A DNA stretch of 64,000 nucleotides from Zeus faber (GCA_960531495.1 OY482855.1:9077077-9141076), one strand, 5' to 3'. Positions 1-44,250 are shown, counted from the first letter of the stretch. Program-made: numbers and translations. The notes: a model not told the origin generated them from the sequence alone.

Positions 1-2640
1 CCATAAGCAGACATCAAATAAAACAACCTACACAGTGCTTTATGGCGCTCACGTGCTCCCTGTTACCGTGGTGCTCGCTCGCTCTGCGCTGCCCTCGGCA
101 CAACTTCTCACGCTCGTCTGTTGATCCTCAGAGGTCCGAGCGCGTGGGAGGTTGATGCCGAACGCGGCTCCCGTCGCCCCCCTCTGGTGGTGAGCTCAGG
201 AACGACGCCGCAAATCCTGCATAACGTACCGTGACGGCGGCACACAGGCCGTTCATCCTTGTTGTGGAGGGTGTAGCGCCACGGGACTCATTTGAAGCCA
301 GTTCATTTTCACTTTGCTCACTCTAACAAAAGGTTCCTGAATTATTATTATTATTATTATCATTATTATTATCAGCACCAAAAATGTGTGTGTTTGTTAT
401 TTTTGACATTCCTTAGTGGTTGAAGTGACACGGTGGCGCTGGGAAACCGACAAGCCACGGACAGAACGATGGACGTCCCACAACTCTGGCTCCGTACCCC
501 ACTCCACCCACCGCAGAGCCCCCCACCCTCCCCCCTTCCAGCAGACTGCGAGGGCTTCTCCGCGTGAGGACGGCTCCAAGGTTGTGAGGACAGAGGATTA
601 GATGGAGAAAATGTGAACTCCTGGTTTGAGGAACCTCTCACGGGTTTTTTTTTTTGTTTGTTTTTTTAATGTAACCACTTGTAACAAGACGTGGCTTCAG
701 CCCGGAGACACGATCTCTGCACAACCTGGTGGAAGGTTCCGGATGGAACAGGAGCCTCCGCTACTAAAATAGACTTTGTGTCCTTTGTGATGGAGGTTGT
801 GGATATCCATGGCAACCACACCCTCCACAGGCCTTCAGCCAATCGGGGCCGACAATTGGCAGCATCTCCCGGTCGGGGGGAGGTACCGGGGGCGTTTTTT
901 GGTGTTTTCTCTTTGTATTAACAGAAGCCACAGACAGTTTCTTTGTGTGCGTTTGTAACCGGCACTCAGCTTGAACTGGAATCGGTGCATTTTAACATCA
1001 CCGGGAGAATAGGACACAAAAAAATGCACAGCGGCGGACCCTGTGAGGCACGCCGCGGCAAAACCAGCGTTATGAACTGTGAATCTGTAGCAGCGCGCGG
1101 GGGGAAGGGAGCACGGTGGAGTTTTGCAGAGAGCTAGACTCTCTCTATGTTTTGAAGATCTCGAGTGTTGGCAGCGTTTCCATCCCCGAGGTGTGAAACG
1201 GGGCAGTTGATTTGCCCGTTGGGTTTGGGATTCAGTGGCCCTTCCACCGACGACCGGCGCAAGGGCCTGCGCTCTCAAAAAAAAAAAAAAAAATTTAAAA
1301 AAAATGGTTGTTCAAGACGTTCTCTCGGCACAGGAGCACCGCGTCCGACTTGTTTAACCCTGGAATCTCCACGACCGCGCTAGACGTGATCATCCAACGG
1401 CGAAGCAAGATGACTACGGCGGAAATGAAGCTTAGTCTGTTATCCAACCAGGAGCTCTTGGGTGGAGGGACAGGAGGCCACCACCAGGCCGTGCGGTGGC
1501 GGGGGTCTTAAAGATGGCGGCGCGTGTCTGCAGGAGCCTCAGGTGAACGCAGCTGAACGCCCGAGTGGAGGCGTGGCGACGGGGGGGATCTGTTCTCGGT
1601 CTTTAAAAGAGAAGATGTGAAGTGGACAGGAGGCGAGGAGAGCCGACGGTACGACGCCTGCCGTGACTAAGTTGTACGGTACGACGGCCATTCATGGGTT
1701 CCCCATCAGCTAAAGAAGCTGCCCCCGCCCTCCGTAACACCATGGTCCCATTGGCCGGAAGGAAGGAAGGAAGGAAGTTGGGCGTCGATGATGAAACCAC
1801 TAGAGACGAATGAATTTATTTTGGTGTTGGGCGAAGGCTGCCGGTGAGGATGCGGAGCAGATATTTCAATGCAGCTCAAACAGAAGCTGCTTCCAGCTCT
1901 TTTGGCTTTGGAAATGACCCCGAGGGATTTATTTTGCCCCCCCAACCTTGTTTTCAAAAGTCCGTCTGAAAGAAAAGTGTAAAGTGGGAAAAGATGGTGC
2001 ACCTAAGTGGCTGCTACGGTTTCTGTGAAGCGGTGCTAAGAGGGAGCGCTTGGTCTTCGATTTCTCTTCTAACTTTTACTGTGTAAAAAAAAATAATTAT
2101 AAAAATAAAGCAAAAGTATATATACATCTAGGTTTACAGCCTTGAAATTAGGAACGAGACAGGTTTACTATTATGCCAACTAACTTCTTAGACCCTCAAA
2201 CCTGTCGCTACGTAGCCTGGCAACCGCTCAGTATTAAGCACAATTTCTTTTTTTTTTTTTTATCACCTCATGTAAGATAAAAAGGGACCTCACTACTAAT
2301 GTAACTCAAAAAGATAGTAATAATGAAATGACTTTTTTTTTTTTTTAAACATCCTTTTGACACATAATTAACCCTTCCACGCTACAGCTGACATCATTTT
2401 ACATATTTTTTTATTTTATTGTTACATCCCATTATAACACTAAATCTTTTCCTCTTTTCAAATTTCCTTTATGATTCCAGGCCCATGTTGAACTTGTTTT
2501 TACCGTGTATTTTTGTTATTTTTTCTTGTCTAGAGTTTTAATTGAAGTCGTTTAGCATTTTGCTGATGGAGAACGGTGAATGTCAATAAAAGTATTTACT
2601 CTCTCTATCGGGCTTTGGTGTTCTATCTTCAAAAGTGTTG
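1..2640 (+). other. Non-coding segment, possible 3' end of a convergent gene
   Basis: No frame carries a recognisable protein. The left part is GC-rich with scattered CpG and the right part AT-rich, ending in a plus-strand AATAAA at 2585-2590, with another at 2104-2109. That is what a long 3' UTR of a plus-strand gene would look like. LLGL1 lies tail-to-tail with FLII in human, so llgl1 is the synteny-based candidate, but nothing here identifies it. The first 60 bases resemble a repeat also seen at 33080-33140 and 33590-33660. Confidence 0.35.
2585..2590 (+). terminator. Candidate polyadenylation signal of an upstream plus-strand gene
   Basis: AATAAA in an AT-rich context, followed by a T-rich and TG-containing stretch. 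It is convergent with the flii 3' end, leaving roughly 0.5 kb between the two candidate cleavage sites. Confidence 0.35.
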
Positions 2641-3143
2641 ATTGCGAGTATTGAATATTTTTAGCCTGTGGCATTAAAACACTGTTTACCCACTTGAGGC
2701 ACCAGATTATTATTTTTTTTTTTTTTACCAAGACTCAAAAATTAAAAGTACCTTAATTCTGAGAATATGCCTCCTGCACACTGGCCCTGTTTTTAGTGAA
2801 ACTATGAATATAAACTTACAATATTCATACAATAAATAACTTTATTTTGGTTGTCACTGACAGATCTAAGTGGGAAAATGATCCAAGAACCGGACTGAAC
2901 TTTGGTCATGACCTTTAATCTTTAGCCCTTACAGAGATCTATGGGATGGAAGGTGGTGAAACCCGAAGCAGAGGCTTCTAGGAATTTCCTCCAGAAGACC
3001 GTTCAACAGCCCCTGTCTCTTCTCCCGCACTGGTCATAAGCCCAAAAACACAGAATAATTCAACAATTCATTAGATAGTTTGCCTGTTATTTTCCTGTAA
3101 TTATAAAAACGCTGAGAACCACAAAGCATCGTATTGACGTGAC

Positions 3144-3149
3144 TTTATT
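3144..3149 (-). terminator. Candidate flii polyadenylation signal
   Basis: AATAAA on the minus strand about 1.1 kb beyond the stop codon, followed within about 30 nt by a GU-rich segment. The AATAAA at 3543-3548 is an equally plausible alternative. Confidence 0.4.
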
Positions 3150-4205
3150 TTCATATAAAATACATAAATAAAGCATCTGCGGGTGGCATCGGGAGCGTGT
3201 GCACGTTATCGCAAACACTGGTGTGTGTGTGGAGGGGAGGGGACTCAGCAAACAGGCAGACAAGTCACAACACAATAGAGAAACTAAATAAACGCTGTTG
3301 ATAAATACAGTGTGTGTCTTGGTGCTTGGACAGAGCTTTACGCCGTCACTGCAGCAGGTTGCAAAGCGAGATGAGGGTCATAATGAAACAGTAACAGACA
3401 TGCTGAGATCTGAAGGCACCAGAGGCACCTTCAGATCCGACCGGATGTCTCTCATAATGATACACAAGATCTCCCATTCAGACTAAAACAAACACAAAAA
3501 ATTAAGTATTAATTTGATTCCGAAATTGAGATTGCACACTTGTTTATTGTGCCATCATTTGTGGAAAATACCCCGACAGGTCCTTCTAGACGGGGGGGAT
3601 AAAGCTATTTAAATACCGGGTAACATTCATGCTCAATTTCTTCCAACATCTGTTTGCACTTTTAAACGTCACTAAGAGCTCATTATAAGCCTCGCGTGCC
3701 TTTCGGAATCCCATCTCAGAGCAGCAGAAAACATCGCGGATGAGTTTGAAAGCAGACTCCCAACGCGCGAGTAAAAGAACAAGTAAAAATACAGCAACAC
3801 ACGTTCCTCAGAAAAACAAACATCCATCCATAGTGCTGCTTGGTGGTCAAGCTCTCCGAGACGATAAAGACGAATCAGTGATTTGAAAACTTCAGTCCGG
3901 CGCCCGGCTGCTCTTTAGAAAACATCTGTACACATCAGACCAGTCGCATAAACAAAACATATATCTGTGCTGTATCTCTCTCGCTCTCTCTTTTTAAAAA
4001 CTGTTCTCAGACCCACTGCTCCGAAAGGAAAAAAAAAGCTCCGCTCCGGGGGCCTTTTTTTGTCGAGAAGTAGTTACGGAGGCAAAATAGAAGGAAGGTG
4101 CTGTTTGGTCAAAATGGAGTTGACTGAAGTAGGGAAAACAAAAACCCCTCTGGACTGTAAGTCCGGGTGTATTATGGGGGATTTAAATTTTAGGCTTAAA
4201 TGCGT

Positions 4206-4236
<31 letters not shown>

Positions 4237-4240
4237 GGGT
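3144..4240 (-). other. flii: Probable flii 3' UTR
   Basis: Follows the flii stop on the minus strand and begins with a (TG)13 tract at 4211-4236. Two minus-strand AATAAA motifs lie downstream, at 3543-3548 and 3144-3149. A GU-rich stretch follows the second one. The true end is inferred, not proven. Confidence 0.45.
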
Positions 4241-37120
<32,880 letters not shown>

Positions 37121-37211
37121 ATGGAACACAATGCGACGAGATACAGTGTGCAGTTGTATATTTATGACTTGTCGAGGGGAATGGCTCGTAGTCTGAGTCC
37201 GATCATGCTGG
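37121..37211 (+). CDS. desi1: desi1 exon 1 (residues 1-30)
   Basis: Encodes [20 protein letters not shown], then [10 protein letters not shown], plus the first base of Gly31. The donor is GTAAGT. Confidence 0.95.
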
Positions 37212-40200
37212 GTAAGTGACTTGAAACCTTCCTCCCTGGGCTTGGGGACATCTCTGTAACGTTTCTGACGATAAGGCACCAAGTGATGATGATGATGATG
37301 ATGATGCTCCAGTAGGATTTGGGAGATTTTATTTTTATGTTTATTTCTTTTTTTTTTTTAAACCTCCTTCCTGACAGGATGAAGAGAGATTGACATGTAA
37401 TGTCTATGAACATAATCACGTATTTATTTTTTTTTATTATTTTTCTCACAGGAAAGCAACTGGATGGCATCTGGTATGAATCAATGTCTTATTTCTTGTG
37501 TTTTACCGTCAAGTGGTTCTTTAAAAAATTGACTTGTGCAGATAAAATAACACCATGTTTATTAATCCCCGTGGGGGGGCGGGGGGGTAAAATTCAGGAC
37601 CGCAGATTATGAAAACCCATAACTAAGCGTATCATATCATTGGATCCACAGTGGCCATAGCCACCTACCCTAATCATAGTGTAATTTCAAATGTACTGGC
37701 TTGTGTTTTATCTGGACATTTCTGTGTTGTCATGGCAGGCACACGGCCATAGTGGTGTACGGAGATGAGTTCTTCTTCGGAGGTGTGGGGATCTCAAGCT
37801 GCTCACCGGTGAGTGAGAATATTTGTTTTTGTCCTCATAACTCACCCAACAGTGTCATGACCCATGCCCCAACAACGGCAATACTCAGACTGATAAACAA
37901 TGTATAATAATAGTAAAAGCTACACAATTTTGTTGTAACTGTAACAAATCTGATGTTGTCGGTTATTGTCCTTATTACAAGGGTTTTTGTGGGGGTGTGT
38001 TTGTATTGCTGTTTCTGAGTGGGGTGCTGAGTGTGTCACAATGTGCTCTGAGTCATTGTTATGGATGTTATGTGTACCAGATTTGTAGGAGGATTCATGG
38101 TGAGGAGGAGGAGGAGGAGGGTGGGAGAGAAGTCCAAACGGAGAAAAGGCATGACAACTAGTGCAAAAGAAGTGTTTCCAAAAACACAAAAAGAATGATA
38201 ATGTTTCAAAACACACACACACAATAAATACATTTTCCCTTTATTATGGAATTGCTTATTGTTACTGTTACCAGTAATTATAATTCAGGAAGATCGTATA
38301 CATTGTAGTGGTCGACTGATATGGGCTTTTCCTATGGCCAATGCCGATATTTAGAGAGCCGGGTGGCTGCCGGCCGATATATATAATGCAGATATTATGT
38401 TGTTGTTGTTGTTTATTTTGCATCTGATAAAATACAACAATTGAATAATAATAACAAATGAGACACAAACCTGCTGAACTTAAATGAACATTTATTTAAC
38501 ACTGTACACACTTTGTTATTGTCTGCATTGTCACTGCAGCGCACTTATTTTTAATAAAAAATGTATCAACTAAATACAGGCACTACAGGTGCTCACTTAA
38601 CGACCGAGTTCCGTTCCTAGGACCAGACCGTTAAGTGAATTGGTCGATAAGCGAGGACCCGTGTTATTTCACCGTAAGGGGGCGTGGCCATTGTGAACGC
38701 TAGTGTAGTGAATACTGGCAGACTGCGAGAATGAAACTGAGAACGGTGACGAGATGAGATGTATACAATGTATATATAGTGTATATAGTATATATAGTGT
38801 ATATAGTGCATATAGTATATATAGCATATATAGTATATATAGTGTATATAATATCTATATTGTATATAGTATATATAGTGTATATAATATATATAGTGTG
38901 TAATAGTGTATAAGGAATGATGCGCGATGAGATGCTTGACGCTGAGACGTAGCGCACACACCGCTGTATTGTACACAGTGTACAATACAGACTGGTCAGA
39001 GAGCTGGTCGTAAGTCTGAACTGTCGTTAAACAGGTAGGTCGTTAAGTGAGGAGTACCTGTAAATGTCCACAGGTAATCAAAAAACTAAACTTTGTAAAA
39101 GAAAAAAAAAATTATGAATGAAAAACAAATATTTATAAACAATAAAAAAATATATATAATAATAAACTGCGTCACATTAAAGTCTGGTTGGGAATTAGTG
39201 TCTCCCCATTACAGAAGTGCAGGATTTATTTGTTTTTACTAAATGAAGTCCCATAAAAATGGAAAGCAATGGGGAGATGGTGTGACGCAGCACGGGCCAG
39301 TGGGGACACACAGGGTTTTTGTTTGTAACACGACAGAAAGAAGCAGTCCCTTAACTCGTGTTTAAAAAATGTTGTTTCATACAAGTTAAGAAACACACAA
39401 AAATAAATAGATCTAAAATAAAAACACAGGAAAATCGCCACAGGAACGCACAAACAGTGCAGCGCTGTCTGGAGGTGAAAGGAAAAAAAAAAAAAACTCT
39501 GCTCCAATTCTCTGAGTTTACGTTTTGCCTCAAATGCAAAGTATTTACAAACAGCATTACTGTTTTCTTTGAAAACCAGTCGCAGACGCTCTGCACTTTC
39601 CGTCTTTAATGAGCTCACACCATAACAAACCGGAGCGAATGAGACGTGTGAAGACAGCGAGTGAGTGAGAGGAGGCGGGGTTATGTGGGCGCTGCAGCGG
39701 TGTGTGTGTGTGTGTGTGTGTGTCAACTCAATGCCTGAGAGAAGAGAGAGCGAGGAAGCGCAGCTGCAGTATATCGGAAGTGTGGAAAATAAGTATTGAA
39801 ACCGTTTCAAATATTCAGAATCCGTAGTGTAAATATATGATAAATGATAAATAAATATTTTGGACGAGACTAGTCTGCAGATTTTTCTTGTTTATCGGCA
39901 TCGTGAGCGCAGGCATTGGCGTTGTCGATTATCTCTAAATGCGCAAATATCGGTCCGATTAATCGGCCAGCCGATCAATCGGTCGACCACTAATACAGGC
40001 ATCTCTGGCATTCAGTATTAACAGTCAAAGAGTGGCATACAATGATAATCGCAGTCCACAATAACAGTAATAAAATGGATGATATTACTAATGATGCTAA
40101 TATAACAGCACTTGTAATAAGTACATTTGTTAGTAAATTTGAGAACTTGTTGTGGTCCCTTAGCTTTGGGACAGGCCTCGTCCTGGCAGCAGGTTTTGTG

Positions 40201-40772
40201 CTTCGGGGGACAGTTTGGGGACGCCCTGCTGTCTACAGGAGTGTATGTAGGTCTTTTTTCAGTGGCCTGTCATCTCTCCGCTAGAGAAACATCCCTGTTC
40301 TTCCTCTTACTCTGCAATACTCTGGAAACTATCAGGAGGAGGAGCCCTGTTCGCAAAACGTAATTTACACACCTTTACATCGGGAACTTCTCGTTCTCCC
40401 CGGCTCGGGATCAATAAATGAACTTACTTATTGGGCTATCGGAGTGCAACTGATTCTGTGTAACCGTGAAGAAATTACTTTTCATGCCAGCTGGGGGGGG
40501 GCGCTCGGCTCGATTCATTTTATAACGCTATAAAACCCAATTGACACTACCGCTTCCAGAATAGCTCACAATGCAGTTTTCGTTTTGTTTCTGTTTTCTC
40601 CTCCAAATTGAATAACCTAGCACTGACTTTATCTTCAATCTGTGTGTCAGGGTGGGACGATGCTCGGCCCCCCGGATACGGTGGTGGAGCTGGGGAAGAC
40701 GGAGGTGTCGGAGGAGATCTTCATGGATTACCTGTCGTCCCTGGGAGAGAGTTCCTACAGGTCTGCTGCGCG

Positions 40773-40830
<58 letters not shown>

Positions 40831-40998
40831 GTGAGAACTGGCCCAAATGTCCTCACTTCCAAAAGTATCCTCACTCAAAAGGTTAAAAACTCACAATGGT
40901 CCTATAAGCATAGCGATACACTCACTAACATACATAAAGTTAGAACCGGCAAAAATGTCTTCACTTAAAAGGTTAAAAACTTCCTCACAAGTATAGCA

Positions 40999-41031
<33 letters not shown>

Positions 41032-43669
41032 TTGAGAACTGGAGAAAATGTCCTCACTTCCAAAAATGTTCTCACTCAAACAGTTAAAAACTCATACTGG
41101 TCCTCATAAGTATAGCAACACAAGCACATATATGGGCGCTCCTCAATATGTTCCCTTAGACCAGACCTTTTAGCCTAAATCCATCACAGAGCGACGTGCG
41201 GTGATCCAGTTAAAGTGCCTGTAAAGTGAGTTCAGTGATTTGTTTCCAAACACAGTATACATGTCAGAAAGTATTTGCAGAAAACATGTGAAAAGGGGGG
41301 GGGATGGTGGCTCAGGCGGTAGAGCTGGTGGTCTAGGGATCTAAAGGTTGCTGGTTCGATCCCAGGCTCCTCCTGCTAGCATGCTGTAGTGTCCTTGAGC
41401 AAGACACTTAACCCCTAATTGCTCCTGATGGCTGCGTCCGTCGGTGTTTGAACAATTGTAAGTCGCTTTGGATAAAAGCGTCTGCTAAATGACTAAATGT
41501 AATGTAATGAAAAGACTGAACGATGTAGTATTGAATTGTGGAGTTGAACCCTTAAACAGTTTCTCACCATTTCCGTCGGTTTCTCACCATTATTTCTTAA
41601 AGGACTTCCACGAGCAGTGTCTGGAGCAGGAGTACAGTGGAGAATACGATAACCTTCTGTTCTTCTACTCCTACCTGCACTCCCTCATCACCAAAGCCAA
41701 ACATTCGGCTGGAAGAGAGTGAAATTCAGTGGTTCAAAACGTAAAGCAACTCGCATATACAGGATAATCTTGCGTTTGTTCAATGAAAAATATCCATGTT
41801 TTGGAATGGAACATATTTTCTGTACATCTAATAGAATCAACATATGCATCTCTGATTTAAAAGAACAAATAATTTTAAAGAATGAATGAATCAGTGTTTT
41901 TTTTTTTTTTTATTGTAGATGGTTCATTAAATGAAACGAATGAAAACACCGTGCGTAACCCTGTGTAACAGGGGCTTAGCGACACCTCCCTGCCCGAACC
42001 CCGCTCCTCCACCTGGGCGAAGAGCACTTCGCTGCATCCATCCATCCATGAAAGTTTTTTTTCTAAAAGCCATTCAGACGGACCGGGGAACCGCACCTCA
42101 CACCTTCAATCCGATCATTTTGGTGTGATTTTATTTTACTTAAAATAATTGTGAAATATTGCAAGAAATTGAATCGCAATACTTAATGTATCGCAAAACT
42201 CCCTATATTGTGCATTTTCACAATGCAGGAACCTATTTCATAGTTCTAAGGACGTTTTTGGGGGAACCGTCTCTTTTATTGTGTCCACACTGCAGGAAGA
42301 CTGTAGGAACGATCGTTGTTCTATGAACTCTGTTTTGATCAACTTATTTGGCCCCTACTCCAGGGCAGGGACTGAACCTTCAGTGATGTAAGTGCCAGTG
42401 ATTGGACCAGACCTAAGCCCACGGTCCCTCGGACTGAGTCCGCCTGGGCGAGTCACATCGCTCTTGGTGCGGACCAGCCCATGTACACTCAGTGGTATCG
42501 GATCGCATTGTGAGGAGTTCACACCGCACGCTCATTGCTCACGGGTTTTGCTCAGAGATCGCCAAAAACCTGTCGGCGAGTGGAAAATCTGTCTAAACCT
42601 TGTCTAAAACTTGATAGATGAGCAGTAGATTTGCAAAGAAGTTGTGTATTTTCAACGTCCCTTGTTTTAGCTATGTAGTAATTCAATATAATGTGTGTTG
42701 CTGCTCTCTGTGGATCCCAGAGGCGACAGGTACCGGCTGTTTGAGCACAACTGCAACACCTTCACCAATGAGGTGGCTCAGTTCCTCACGGGCCACTCCA
42801 TCCCGTCCTACATCACTGACCTCCCCTCCGAAGTGCTCTCCACGTAAGTCTCCGTCCCTTCATATATATATATATATATATATATGTGTATATTTGTCAT
42901 GAGGTTATTGTAGATGGCCACATTTTATTTGTTTTTTTAGGTTTATTGCCCATTTTCTTATTTTTCATTTCTTTGGGTAATGCATTTTATTTACTGATTT
43001 ACTTTTAGTGGTTTATTGTATGCATTTTAATTTTAGGTTTATATTTATTGTTAATTATTTATCATTAGGTAATTACATGTGGCTATTTTTGACCTTAGGT
43101 TAATTGTTTATCCAATATTTCTTTCTTCCAGCTAATTCTCAAGTTTATATGTTTATTTCAGCTAATTTATTTTTCATTCCATTTTCGTTTTCTCAAGGTT
43201 TATTCTTTTTACTTTGTTATTATTACTGCCTATTTTTGATGTGAGCTGCTGTGACACAAACCATCTATCTATCTATCTATCTATCTATCTGTCTATCTGT
43301 CTATCTGTCTATCTATCTATCTATGTCCGTCCGTCTGTCTGTCTATTTATGTGATTAGCTTTAGTCACGCTAACACTCAGGGCCTGATCACTCACTTTAT
43401 CCTTTTTTTTTATCTCACGGCACAGGCTCCTGATCTGGCACCTGGTCATTTGAGTTTAGAGCCACAATGTGTTCTATTCAGTTTGGATGAGTGAAAACAG
43501 CCAGAAGACACAATTCTTGGGTCTCGTATTTCAGTCTCCTCTCTCTCTCTCTCTCTCTCTCTCCCTCCATCTCCCCAGGCCTTTCGGTCAGATTCTTCGT
43601 CCCATCCTGGACTCCATCCACATCGCCCCTCCAGGGGGCAACGTCATCAACGGAGGCCGCAGCAGCTAA
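37121..43669 (+). CDS. desi1: desumoylating isopeptidase 1 (PPPDE family), complete, 6 exons
   Basis: DESI1 is a PPPDE-fold papain-like cysteine protease that removes SUMO from selected substrates; it is mainly cytoplasmic in mammals. Six exons join in phase to 507 nt, 168 residues plus TAA, the same length as human DESI1. Visible hallmarks are [20 protein letters not shown] at residues 14-33, the catalytic His39 in [21 protein letters not shown], and the catalytic Cys109 in LFEHNCNTF, followed by [19 protein letters not shown]. These correspond to His38 and Cys108 of the human enzyme. The start ATG at 37121 has A at -3 and G at +4. Introns 3 and 4 hold mobile elements. The symbol could be desi1a or desi1b in a teleost with both copies. 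Confidence 0.95.
37452..37473 (+). CDS. desi1: desi1 exon 2, 22-nt micro-exon (residues 31-37)
   Basis: Only 22 nt: two bases completing Gly31, six codons KQLDGI and two bases of Trp38. The acceptor is CTCACAG and the donor GTATGA. Without it the frame breaks and the conserved GKQLxGIWH motif is lost. Confidence 0.92.
37739..37808 (+). CDS. desi1: desi1 exon 3 (residues 38-61)
   Basis: Encodes (W)[18 protein letters not shown], then SSCSP. It carries the catalytic His39. The acceptor is ATGGCAG and the donor GTGAGT. Confidence 0.96.
37809..38305 (+). other. desi1 intron 3, left part
   Basis: AT-rich intron with a (GGA)n run near 38102-38121; no recognisable element or exon before the hAT-like insertion. 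Confidence 0.6.
38306..39992. mobile_element. hAT-like element carrying a nested Tigger-like copy
   Basis: Left end TAGTGGTCGACTGATATGGG and right end ending GGTCGACCACTA are inverted repeats. Imperfect 8-bp flanks ATACATTG and ATACAGGC suit a hAT-type target duplication. There is no intact transposase. Positions 38586-39060 are a later insertion. The element is in desi1 intron 3. Confidence 0.6.
38586..39060. mobile_element. Tigger-like non-autonomous element, copy 2
   Basis: Same family as 4710-5399: ends CAGGTGCTCACTTAACGACC and GTCGTTAAGTGAGGAGTACCTG, TA flanks, shared arms around a shorter TATATAGTG array (about 38765-38905). It interrupts the hAT-like element 38306-39992. Confidence 0.75.
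39993..40650 (+). other. desi1 intron 3, right part
   Basis: No exon with family homology. Positions 40140-40360 are open on the plus strand but match nothing I know. The last 30 bp lead to the exon 4 acceptor GTGTGTCAG. Confidence 0.5.
40651..40760 (+). CDS. desi1: desi1 exon 4 (residues 62-97)
   Basis: Encodes [20 protein letters not shown], then [16 protein letters not shown]. Arg98 is split AG|A. The donor GTCTGC is atypical and is followed after 9 bp by (CG)n and (CA)n tracts. Confidence 0.95.
40771..40828. repeat. (CG)n(CA)n tract after desi1 exon 4
   Basis: A short run of alternating GC followed by about 23 CA units, starting about 10 bp inside intron 4. Confidence 0.95.
40829..41130. 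repeat. Minisatellite of a GAGAACTGG...CCTCACTT motif in desi1 intron 4
   Basis: Three imperfect units of about 100 bp: GTGAGAACTGGCCCAAATGT, GTTAGAACCGGCAAAAATGT and TTGAGAACTGGAGAAAATGT, each followed by CCTCACTT/TTCACTT and AAAGGTTAAAAACT, the last two units beginning after CA-type tracts. Confidence 0.75.
41298..41510 (+). mobile_element. tRNA-derived SINE of the fish V-SINE type
   Basis: Starts with a tRNA-like head containing an A-box-like TGGCTCAGGCGGTAG and a B box GGTTCGATCCC at 41353-41363. It then has a body with CCTTGAGCAAGACACTTAACC and ends in the conserved GTCGCTTTGGATAAAAGCG tail and short ATGTA repeats. This order is typical of V-SINEs, which are amplified by LINE machinery and are common in fishes. 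It is inserted in desi1 intron 4. Confidence 0.8.
41580..41722 (+). pseudogene. C-terminal fragment of dtwd1 (DTW-domain tRNA modification enzyme) in desi1 intron 4
   Basis: The open frame from about [20 protein letters not shown] through [20 protein letters not shown] to a TGA stop resembles the C-terminus of DTWD1, a tRNA aminocarboxypropyltransferase, as I remember it (YYFL..YH...YDNLLFFYS...LI..AK). Only the last 45 or so codons are present, with no upstream DTW domain or catalytic DxTW motif nearby. It lies in the sense orientation inside desi1 intron 4, just after a V-SINE. A duplicated gene fragment is the simplest reading. A TTTCTCACCA direct repeat sits just upstream. Confidence 0.55.
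41723..42720 (+). other. desi1 intron 4, right part
   Basis: Contains a T17 run near 41900 and a member of the AGGAACC repeat family at about 42220-42420. The rest is unassigned. Confidence 0.5.
42220..42420. repeat. AGGAACC-family dispersed repeat, copy A
   Basis: Shares GGGGGAACCGTCTCTTTT.TTGTGTCC, ACTGCAGGAAG, ACGATCGTTGTTCT, CTCCAGGGCAGGGACT and CCTTCAGTG.TGTAAGT with 56690-56860. Possibly a MITE; no clean termini seen. Confidence 0.6.
42721..42843 (+). CDS. desi1: desi1 exon 5 (residues 99-138)
   Basis: Encodes [20 protein letters not shown], then [20 protein letters not shown]. It carries the catalytic Cys109. Thr139 is split AC|G. The donor is GTAAGT. Confidence 0.97.
43259..43345. 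repeat. (ATCT)n/(GTCT)n tetranucleotide repeat in desi1 intron 5
   Basis: About 85 bp of ATCT units grading into GTCT units. Intron 5 also holds (AT)n at 42863-42884 and (CT)n at 43539-43562. Confidence 0.95.
43579..43669 (+). CDS. desi1: desi1 exon 6 (residues 139-168 and stop)
   Basis: Encodes [20 protein letters not shown], then NVINGGRSS, stop TAA at 43667-43669. The acceptor is CTCCCCAG. Confidence 0.97.
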
Positions 43670-43825
43670 AACTCCCAGCAGCCTCTGCTGGTCAGAAAAA
43701 AAAATCCTCTTTTTTTTATTGTAATTGTTTTTTTTTTTGTAATTATCTTTCTATTGTATTACTTTATATGAATTCATTATATAATATAATATATTATAAT
43801 ATAATATAATATTATATAATTGTGG
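43670..43825 (+). other. desi1 3' UTR start, T-rich then (TATAA)n
   Basis: Directly follows the TAA stop, with T-rich runs and an ATAATATAATAT tract. No canonical AATAAA until 44285-44290, beyond the LTR-like segment, so the polyadenylation site is uncertain. Confidence 0.5.
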
Positions 43826-44250
43826 AGGTGTGTTCTGACCCAAGGCCAGGGACTGAGAAAGAGGAGGCAGGCAGAGGCAAAACGGCGCCGGTTGGCGTGT
43901 ATTTATTTAAATGTTTGAAACAAAATGCGGCTCGTGGGCCAAAAGGAAAACTTAAAGGCTCGCAGGCATATGAGGAAGTAGTCGCTAGATCGGCGCATAG
44001 ACGCACGCCCGCTGTGACGTGTGCGGCGCGTTGGGTAGAGCGCTCGTCTTGCCCGGTCAGCACCGCGTCCCGCAAGCACGCCGTCCTTCTCTGCGGGGAC
44101 AACAAACCCTAAATGACTTCCTGGTCCCGGATCGGACGAATCAGCGCGGTACCACTGCTGATTCGCCCGATCCACAACAGCTGAGCGGCCCTGGGATGGG
44201 AGCCTGCACCGCCTGTCTGCAGCTGGGCTTGACCACGCTAAGGGCCACCA
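43826..44250 (-). mobile_element. LTR-like segment, minus orientation
   Basis: On the minus strand it runs from a GC-rich promoter-like part to AAATAAATACACGCCAACCG and a C/T-rich end with GGCCTTGGGTCAGAACACAC. Its layout parallels the LTR-like insert at 61300-61895 (TAATAAACATCC then a CCTCCCGTCTCC-type end with TTTGGGTC). It has no coding region and I could not define its ends. Confidence 0.4.

Noticed and set aside
1..2640. Coding exons of llgl1
   Set aside because: Synteny in human suggests it, but no frame shows LLGL1 motifs; only a possible 3' UTR is supportable.
40829..41130. CRISPR array (regularly spaced repeats)
   Set aside because: Vertebrate intronic minisatellite with CA tracts, only three imperfect units; CRISPR does not apply to this genome.
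41300..41372. Functional tRNA gene
   Set aside because: The A and B boxes belong to a SINE head; no proper acceptor stem, and the V-SINE tail follows.
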